64,000 nt of DNA from Homarus americanus. Taxonomy: Eukaryota; Arthropoda; Malacostraca; Decapoda; Nephropidae. Below, piece by piece: positions 56,545 through 64,000 of this stretch; position 1 is the stretch's first letter; every line of letters begins with the position of its first letter. The DNA lies in contig NW_024735554.1 of NCBI RefSeq assembly GCF_018991925.1, positions 2,993,670 through 3,057,669 on the forward strand, in the 5' to 3' direction. The position numbers and the translations under genes are program-made. Under the pieces are notes generated by a model. The model was not told where the DNA came from, ran no database searches, and saw nothing but the letters and a program-made list of their open reading frames with translations.

Positions 56545-59196
56545 CCGTTTCGTTAGCATTGAATTCTTGGGAATACCCGCTCGTTCGGAGTCCCTTGAAT
56601 GGTGCTGCCTCTCGCGAGTGCGACATGACTTTAGATTAAGGGCAACAAATCATTCCTTTGACTTGATGGGGTCCGTGCGTCTATGTCCTAGCTTGAGAAA
56701 TCTATGTTAAATCTCAGTGTGTCTAGTAAGCATTTGACCAATCGCATAAAAGAAACCTTCATGATCTATGAACATTGAAATTTGAGTTCTGTAAGGAAAT
56801 TTTGAGTGTGCACTTTATCTACCGATGTGAGGGTGTATTTTGTAACATGTAACCCATTTTTTATTATTATTATATGATATGAGGCATCTAACTCAAATCA
56901 TTATTATTCTATGATGATGTACTTAACCCCATGTATTATTATATGATATGATGTTATACTGCCAGATTCTGGGGTCACTAAGTCTAAGGGGATAACTTAA
57001 CTCTAATCTTAATTCCTAAGGGTCGCTTCCACCAGACCCCCTCTGGACAGCATGTAGCTCGTTAGGTAGCGGGCAGAGTGGACTAGGCATTGGGTTAGGT
57101 TTTCCATTGACCAGATCGATAAGGGTAAAGAAGGGTGAAACCATAACATGTCTTACTTGATTTATTCCTTATCAAACATACTGGTAAAAAACATATACAT
57201 GAATTGGCCTTCCTCAGAAGAACAACGGAAATGTGGTTACCCAGATGGGCCCCAAACTCTTACATTGATGGCGTGTCATCCACCTACTTATTGCATAACA
57301 ATCTGTGACCACCGTACCTCAGTCGTTCCTTCTTACAATATCCCTTAACACATCAGACTGCTCCACCTGTGTGGGATCTAGTACCGTCGGTTATCATACA
57401 TAGTAGCACCATCTCAACACACCTGTTACACTCCATACCTGCAAGTATGTGACTCCTTGTGACTTTTAGGTATACACAACAGGCACCTCGTTCGCACACC
57501 GCCCTCGGTGGGTAAAGACGAGGGCTTCACCTAGAGACATACCAGCACTATTTCTACGCCTGGTATTATAGGTCGCTCCAAGTGACGACCGCAGAGTTTC
57601 TCACGGTCTCCTTAGTTGTGACTATTCATTTGGAGTGGTGCGCTGAAAATCCACAGGTTCACAGTGGATTGGCATAGCGGGGAGTAGTCCCCACCTGTTG
57701 TGACGCTCAAAGGGACAATGGCGGCCGGGCGGCAAGGTACTCCGACCACATGGCACCTGAGGTGACGGTAGAACGAGGAAGACTGAGAAATAATGCCTGA
57801 CGGGCGGTTATCCCACCCCTTAACACATTCCTATCACACTTATATATCCGGCAAAGCTTTAAACTGTAGTAACTTCTTTTTATCAACCTTAATTATAGGG
57901 CGGGATATAGCCCGCTAGGACACTGACCTGAGGTGACGGTAGAACGAGGAAGACTGAGGGCAGTGCCCCGCCGCTCCTCGTCACATAGGCCTACAGTTTC
58001 CAATCCTCAATTTACACTTTTGTTTCTTATGGTTCTCACCTGAACACTTTTCGGTATATTGTCACTCATGTCTTATAAACACATATTTTAATCCTAAATT
58101 ACACACTAAGGTAAGGTCTTGGTTTGCTAGTGCTTGGGTAAATGCATGGGATTATAATATCAACGTGGCATCTGAGGCGGGTACATGACGCGCCTTGAAA
58201 CAAAGGCTGAATGTTCATGGCGGGGGTGTATCAACTTCACTTAAAACTGTAATGAGGGATCCTCCTCTCACACATTGCACTATTTGAACACAGACATAAG
58301 ATTCTCTGATCACTGTACCTGTCGTGGGTATATGTCACGTGAGGCTACGAGGTGTATTAAATTCATACCGACGCATACACGATATTTCCTTTCAAGTATA
58401 GTTTCTGGATCACTGTCAACACCTCACATAGTTCTGATACATTTATCCTTTTTCCAGATCATTGTTCTCATGTATTTTCATATGATATCTATTGGAGTTA
58501 TGTTCGCTACACGCTCACAGACGTAAATAGTAAGACCTTCAAACCCTGATCCACACTTAGTCTTACAGTACACTAGTCTGGCTCAACTGGACTTTAACAT
58601 TCATCTTATGCCTACCCTGAGTGATCCTTAATGCTATGAATACATACACTTAATATGATATAACTATACCTGGGTACAATACAACACATGGTCTAGGAAC
58701 CTTGAGTAAGTGAGTTGTCCTTTATCAATGTTTCCCGTTTTCTGAGGTTCTACAAGCGCGGTGCATTTGAATGTTATGTAGCGTAATATGAATTAAATGG
58801 GATTTTTAGGGATGACAATGATGTGCGCAGTACAATGTATGTAACACCATTTATTATTATTATGATATGATGTATTTACCGCCATTCAGTATTATTATGA
58901 CATGATGTACCTAACCCCATGTGCTATTATTTTTGGTGCTATTTTGTAATATGTATCCCAATATATTTTTTTTATGAAGGGGTGTCACATTCTAGTTGTA
59001 TGTTAACAGATTTCCATTTCTTTTACCCAATCCTGACCACCGGTAGGGAATTATTTTTCTATTTTTATTGATATAATTGGTGCAATGTTTTGTATGAGCA
59101 TTTATACTTTATATTAATGATTTAATGTGTATGTCACTACTTACGTGTTTTCTGAACGTTACCGCATAATGTAAATCTTGGGGAAGGGGGAAGCTT
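56409..59196. other. stretch between transposon and second duplication copy
   Basis: Apart from the exon half at its left end, no gene is recognised. It contains a perfect 33-bp direct repeat beginning acctgaggtgacggtagaac at 57755 and 57926. Two diverged AT-rich blocks share attattatatgatatgatgt and cttaaccccatg (about 56851-56952 and 58846-58930). If the segmental duplication is tandem, this is the right part of the 9.17-kb unit. Confidence 0.5.
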
Positions 59197-61318
59197 TGTA
59201 ATGATCATGATAATAGCTAACCTGAAAACCTAAAGGATTCATATTAGGCTACGCTCAAACGTCCACAAAACCTTCTGAGTCCCCCAGTGGAAACGTCCCC
59301 CGTTTTCTGTTTCCCCCGTCTTTGTCTACGGGAGCTTGGAATATAATCCGCGGATTTAGTAGCAGACGCTGTATGCTGGGACCTGTTGCCATCCAACCCT
59401 TTGTAATCAATTTAATTTTGCTTTTGATAGCTGAGTCAGAGCATTGTTAGTGAAGATAATAGTAGAGAATGAAAATGAGTTCATAGTCTCAATTTCAACG
59501 TCAGAGTGTACCGTAAATTAATTCATCGAAATAGGAGTAGGTGGACTCCCTGGCCTAGTTTGAGTGAGGGCGCCGCGGGCATTTCTACCGTTAGTGAGTG
59601 CCCGTCCCTTCATCCATACAGGTATGCCATTCCACGCTGTGTTGTAATTTGCCCTTCTTTAAGTGATTTGACCCAATTAATAGTTGATTGTGCAAGTGTT
59701 ACAGTAACGTAGTTGATATGCTCTGAGTGAAGTCATATTTACGTCTTTAACGTCCCCTGAAACATGGTGATGTCACCGGTTAGTGAGTGCCCGTCCCTTC
59801 ATCCATACAGGTCCCTAACGCAGCCTAGGCTGTGTCTGTAGGGTGGATGTTGTATCCACAATGTCTTGTGAGATGTCCGAGGTCCAGTAGGATCTGTTAC
59901 CTTCGTGAGACCCGGCCGTCAGACGCTTCAGACCACCTATAGCCCCCATAGCTGGCTCGTCTGGCCCTAACGCTCGGCCAGCGAGGTGACCCCGGATTAC
60001 CAAGCCACACACCACTACCAGCCCCCATCATTGGTGGATGAGTGTCTAACTCAGTAGGGCTATTTGTGTGGTGGAATTAATCCACTGGGATCCCCAGAGT
60101 TCGTCGGAAAGTACTCCAAGGTGGCTGGACCCCATGGCTGTTGCTTGAGTATCACCCCTGACGACTGAGTGTTGTAGTGGCAGTTGCCCTGGTCTTTATG
60201 GTGCTAAGTGACTATAATAGTTGTGTTATTGAGTATGTCCACCCAGTAGGGTTGGAAGTGTTGTTGAGTATGTCCACCCAGTAGGGTTGGAAGTGTTATT
60301 ATGTCCACCCAGTAATGGTGTGAGTATGTTGAGCCTGAGGGCCTAGTACTAGATTTCGTCTGTTGGTACAAACAAATTCTTTCTCGTAATTTCATATTCA
60401 TGTTTAAATAAACTTTGTATTTGTATAACTGTGTCTATTATTTACCTACAGTGTTTACCGTTATTTCTTCCCTATTGCTTGATACTATCATTACATCTAC
60501 CCACGAGCCTCCTATCGTCACGCTACCAATGGTAATAAGTATAAGAGTAAAAGGAATTGTTACGGGCACACAGAGGCCCTAATAAATGGTGGCAGTTCAG
60601 GCCCTCATAAATGGTGGCAGCTATGGTGATGTAATGAACATAGTATCGAGTTGGGAGGAATGACTGTGATACTGTAGTTTTTAACTGAGTTATAACCATT
60701 TCTCTGTACGGGTATTTAATAACCATTCCACTGTAACTAATGAGTATTTCAGATTGCTAATAATTTTGTCCCATATTTTTCCGAGGTACAGATTTTTGTG
60801 GTGGTTTGCAGAGAAGGTAATAAGTTCAAAGAAATACCTTGGAGTTAGGTTAGAAAAAGTCTTGTTTAAAGTAAAGGAAACCTGCAACAATAACTTGAGT
60901 GTAGAGTGTGAATAAGGTTCATTAATATTGGAAGAATTTTGATGTGTAACAATCTGCCTCAAATTTTTTTTTTCCGTTGTTAACTCAGTATTACTTACAG
61001 ACAGTGAATACATGTTTGGGCCGTGGCACTAGTTGTGAAATGTTTCCATCGTGGGAGTGCCCAGTGTTTTAATTCTGAGTGCTAACAGAAGCATTGCCCT
61101 ATATGCAAAGGTTAAGTGGATGCTAAATTCTGTACTTGTAATATTCTTTAGTTTATGTGTTAGGTAGGATATATATTCCATTTACTTAATATCTCAGGGC
61201 ATTTTACAGTTCCTCATATTAATATTTCTATGTATATGCTATAATTTTAAAGTTTATTTTAACCAGTGTGCTGCAACCTTTAGTGATCAGTAATAACAAA
61301 AACATAACTTATAAAACC

Positions 61319-61324
61319 TTTATT
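61319..61324 (-). terminator. candidate polyadenylation signal, right copy
   Basis: AATAAA on the minus strand, the counterpart of 52136-52141. Confidence 0.4.
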
Positions 61325-61765
61325 AAAAATCATACATAATGGCATCCACATATATCAGCTAAATGTTTACAGAAAATAAAAATATAAAATGATTAGCTAT
61401 AATTAACAACATTCACCAATAGACCTGTCATGACAAGACAAATGAGAAAAGAGAAAAAGCGCCGAGTCAGAGAGGAAGCTATGGCCAAGAAATCAGAACC
61501 TATTCCTTCTCCTTAGATCAGCTGGGAACCTCCTCTTCATTCTGAACTATCAGCAGCTTCACTCTGCACTTTCTGTGGAAGAAAAAAATTCACTGAAGTT
61601 CTATACTGTATAGGCTTACCCTTTCTTATAAGGCATTCTACTGACCATCAACTCACAATTCTTGGCAGAAAAAAAAATTATCCTGCAAACTTCCCAATTA
61701 ATGGCACATTCAACTGTCATTTAGTTATGAAGAGTCTTAAGACTTAATGGACTCAACTTTAAAGT

Positions 61766-61918
61766 CTATGCTTTCATAAAATAATGAAATTTGTTCCAAA
61801 ATATGAGCTTGAATTCTGAACCTTTGTGAAAGTTTTGGGCAACTTTCAACTGCTTCATAAATGGTTCTGCAGTAATGGATTTTCTTTCATCATCATTATA
61901 TTGCTGTTTTACTATATA
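61766..61918 (-). pseudogene. last-exon remnant of the duplicated gene, cut by Tigger
   Basis: The minus-strand frame from the Tigger insertion point (codons Tyr-Ile) to TAG at 61768-61766 is open. It matches the left-copy exon, with AEPFMKQLKVAQNFHKG against AEPFIKQLKVAQNFHKG, and both copies end FHYFMKA. The upstream part of the exon must lie beyond the Tigger element, outside the window. Confidence 0.5.
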
Positions 61919-64000
61919 CAGTTAACCCTCACTTTATGCAGTTAATGTAACCCGGAGGGTACCGCGGAAAGTGAGGAACGCGTAAAGTGAACAACATAAC
62001 ATATGGGATTAATTGAAATGGAGTCCAGGCCGATCCCCAAACTCCACTTTTTGACGACACATAACTGTTGCAGTAAAAATTTTATCTTAACTTTATGATG
62101 GTATGAAAAAACAAGTAATATAGAAGAGGTTAGGTTAGGAAAGATAAAGGTTAACATAGGAAAAATAAAGGAAAGGTTAGAAAACTAAAAATTAGGTGGA
62201 ACACTTACGGTAGTAGAAGAGATGGGTCGGCATACGGGGGTGGAGGCTGGTTCCGAGGTAGAGGGCAGATTACTGGCCTTCATGTGAATCACCATTACTA
62301 GGTGAATCATCATCACTGTCACTTACAGTTGTCAGGGCTTCCCTGACAAATCCCTCAAAGTCAACTTCACTGTCACTATCAATGGCTTGGGCTGGCTGTG
62401 GTGGGTTGCGGGTGAAGAAATCTGTTATGCTTTGCTGACGGCTGGCGTTGATGTTGTCGTGATACACCTTGATGTACGGCTCCATAGCCTGCACCAGCCG
62501 GTTATGGAAGACTTCATAGCGGTCATCGTCATTGTCGCGGGAAAGGAAGGACTTCATCTTCTCTGCACACTCCATGGCACCCTTAATATCACTATGACTT
62601 AAATTGTGTTCTTCGGAGACTGCCGCACCTTCTTCCTCCTCTTCACTGACGTGTTCTTCTTCCAACATCTCGTCGGCAGTCACTTCAGGATTTCTGATCA
62701 CCTCCAGGATGTCGTCGTTGGTGGTCTCGGAGAAGCCTGGAACTGTAACAGTCTGCGCAGCTTCTCTGGCAAGGTCCACTGCTACTGCAACATTCTGAAC
62801 CTCACCAGTCACAGATTGACTCCTCCTCTCACCTGGTATTCCATGCAACACATGTCTCCATGCGTGACGAATTGTAGCAATAGACAGCTGATCCCATGAC
62901 TCCACCAAGATGTCCACAGCTTTCTTGATGTTAAATACTCTCCAGAATTGTTTGAAGAGTATTTTTTGCTGTTCTAACTGTTGTTCCTCATCTTCGTCGC
63001 TCTTGCTATCGGTGGTGGTGTCACTCAGGTTACGCAACTCTTCCCTGGTGTTGGTGTAGTCGTTCAGGAGCTGGAATTTTTTTGTTGAGAATGCAGCTTT
63101 CACATTGCAAATCAACTCCTGGTCCATGGGCTGTAATATAGACGTAGTGTTGGGAGGAAGGAAGACCACTTTTACGTTGGGGTGACGATCTAACAGTAGG
63201 GGCGAGTGTCCTGGTGCGTTGTCCAGCAGCAACAAAATATTAAATGGGACATTCTGTCGCTCACAGAATTTCTTTACATCGGGAACAAAACAGTCATCAA
63301 ACCAGGAGAGGGACAGTGTAGAGAACATCCATGCCTTACGTGCTGTCAGCCAGTGGACATTTAGCTTGGTCATGTCCATGCTCTTGTAGGCGTGCGGCTT
63401 GCGGGCTGTGTGGATCACCGATAACTTGAGCTTACAGGTACCGGAGGCATTGGTGGTAAACAGGACGGTGATGCGTTCCTTCTGCATTTTCCGGCCCCGA
63501 ATCCTGCTGGCATTCTTCACAACGAAGGACTTGGAAGGTAGTTTTTTCCAGAAAAGACCAGATTCGTCCATGTTAAACACCTGGTCGTCACTGTACTGTC
63601 CTTCCTCCATAATCTCACGTAAAAACGGAGGAAATTCCCGAGCCGCAGCACGATCAGCACTCGCTTCTTCACCACCAATGTTTATATTGGTGATCTTGTT
63701 CCGGATCTTAAACCTCTGTAACCACCCAGAGGAAGCATTAAAGGGTTTGGGCTCTGAAGTTCCCATCTTTCGTGCCACTGCCATGTACAGTTCACGTGCG
63801 TAGTCCTTCACAGAGCGCGTGTCGACCGCCATGTTCCGTCGCGCCTGACGCACCAAGTACCTCACAAGTAATTTTTCTGTCTTGAGAAGCACCTGGTTGT
63901 GAAAATACTTGATCATAGAAGCACCTGTAGACTTTGTGATCTTCATGTGCTCCTTTATCTTGGCTGAATCCTTCTTTATAGTCCGGATCGTAGATTCGTT
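61919..64000 (-). mobile_element. Tigger/pogo DNA transposon, right end outside window
   Basis: It begins at 61919 with CAGTTAACCCTCACTTTATG, a pogo/Tigger-like terminal repeat, directly after TA (61917-61918). The left duplication copy has the uninterrupted site actatata/ctgtaaat (52729-52744), which proves insertion at this TA. The element carries a transposase gene on the minus strand that continues to the window edge. The opposite terminal repeat and TA are not in view. Confidence 0.88.
62270..64000 (-). CDS. Tigger/pogo-type DDE transposase, N terminus outside window
   Basis: A nuclear cut-and-paste transposase of the pogo/Tigger/jerky group. 576 residues are visible, open to the window edge, so the start codon lies beyond it. 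A Met at 63946 is internal: the upstream frame NESTIRTIKKDSAKIKEHMK looks like the recognition part of a CENP-B-type N-terminal helix-turn-helix. Numbered from the edge: second helix-turn-helix domain (Tc5/CENP-B type) about 35-100 with LVRQARRNMAVDTRSVKDYA and NASSGWLQRFKIRNKI; DDE_1 core with MDESGLFWKKLP (about 142), LLLLDNAPGHSPLL (about 260) and TTSILQPMDQELI (about 293), 32 residues between the last two Asp. An acidic C-terminal tail carries RQQSITDFFTRNPP (about 527). No stop or frameshift occurs to TGA/TAG-bounded end at 62270. It disrupts the last exon of the duplicated gene in the same orientation. Confidence 0.92.
   Translation of the reverse strand, partial: NESTIRTIKKDSAKIKEHMKITKSTGASMIKYFHNQVLLKTEKLLVRYLVRQARRNMAVDTRSVKDYARELYMAVARKMGTSEPKPFNASSGWLQRFKIRNKITNINIGGEEASADRAAAREFPPFLREIMEEGQYSDDQVFNMDESGLFWKKLPSKSFVVKNASRIRGRKMQKERITVLFTTNASGTCKLKLSVIHTARKPHAYKSMDMTKLNVHWLTARKAWMFSTLSLSWFDDCFVPDVKKFCERQNVPFNILLLLDNAPGHSPLLLDRHPNVKVVFLPPNTTSILQPMDQELICNVKAAFSTKKFQLLNDYTNTREELRNLSDTTTDSKSDEDEEQQLEQQKILFKQFWRVFNIKKAVDILVESWDQLSIATIRHAWRHVLHGIPGERRSQSVTGEVQNVAVAVDLAREAAQTVTVPGFSETTNDDILEVIRNPEVTADEMLEEEHVSEEEEEGAAVSEEHNLSHSDIKGAMECAEKMKSFLSRDNDDDRYEVFHNRLVQAMEPYIKVYHDNINASRQQSITDFFTRNPPQPAQAIDSDSEVDFEGFVREALTTVSDSDDDSPSNGDSHEGQ

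Larger units (their letters stand above)
59197..61918. repeat. segmental duplication, right copy, cut by a Tigger element
   Basis: Nearly identical to 50030-52736. Homology starts at tgtaatgatcatgataatag and continues to the TA at 61917-61918, where the Tigger element begins. The continuation is expected beyond its far end, outside the window. It carries an extra 30-bp unit at about 60232-60290 and lacks one aataaatggtggcag unit. Divergence from the left copy is low, roughly one to three percent by eye. Confidence 0.93.

Noticed and set aside
50030..61918. Long terminal repeats of a retrovirus-like element
   Set aside because: Repeats of 2.7 kb or more enclose no gag or pol. The enclosed gene is a hAT-like transposase with its own ends, and the repeat contains a gene 3' end on the minus strand.
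62387..63803. Plus-strand frames across the Tigger transposase
   Set aside because: They are antisense shadows. The minus strand carries the full DDE domain.

Overview
This window looks like repeat-dominated DNA from an animal nuclear genome, most likely an arthropod and plausibly a decapod crustacean. The signs are very dense AC, AG, AAT and CCTAA-type simple repeats, many long minisatellites, CR1, hAT and Tigger/pogo elements, short introns with GT..AG borders, and AT-rich single-copy DNA. There is no bacterial-style gene organisation. A run of exactly 100 N (4306-4405) marks a scaffold gap. The species call is inference.

Layout. 1-1545 holds short minisatellites. 1947-4305 is a pyrimidine-strand minisatellite running into the gap. 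4406-15563 is one degenerate array of an 18-bp unit. A tRNA-like SINE head lies at 15621-15691. 16276-21282 is a nearly continuous chain of GA tracts and three minisatellites (24, 18 and 31 bp). 21715-23222 is a 5'-truncated, decayed LINE on the minus strand. 24130-26730 is a decayed reverse-transcriptase element of a different type on the plus strand. 27098-41440 is mostly minisatellites and microsatellites, with a 79-bp mariner-type MITE (31611-31689), a 74-bp-unit array (33068-34455) and a fold-back tRNA-like element (37585-37710). 41441-48402 is a 31-bp minisatellite that carries two near-identical CR1 copies with the same ends.

The right quarter (50030-64000) is the most informative part. 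A segment of at least 2.7 kb occurs twice in direct orientation (50030-52736 and 59197-61918), with units 9.17 kb apart. Each copy contains the 3' end of an unrecognised minus-strand gene. In the left copy the penultimate readable exon is split by a complete 3239-bp DNA transposon (53162-56400). It has 16-bp terminal inverted repeats, an 8-bp target duplication CTACGTAG that fits the hAT consensus, and an intact 791-residue transposase-like gene. In the right copy the last exon is split at a TA by a Tigger/pogo element that runs off the window. Its transposase is open to the window edge and carries a PCNA-binding-type motif. The left copy preserves the empty site of the Tigger insertion. Both copies of the same gene end have therefore been broken independently by different cut-and-paste transposons.

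The only intact coding sequences I can support are the two transposases. Everything else coding is a decayed retroelement or a broken host exon. Most long open frames elsewhere are artefacts of tandem repeats whose unit lacks stop codons.
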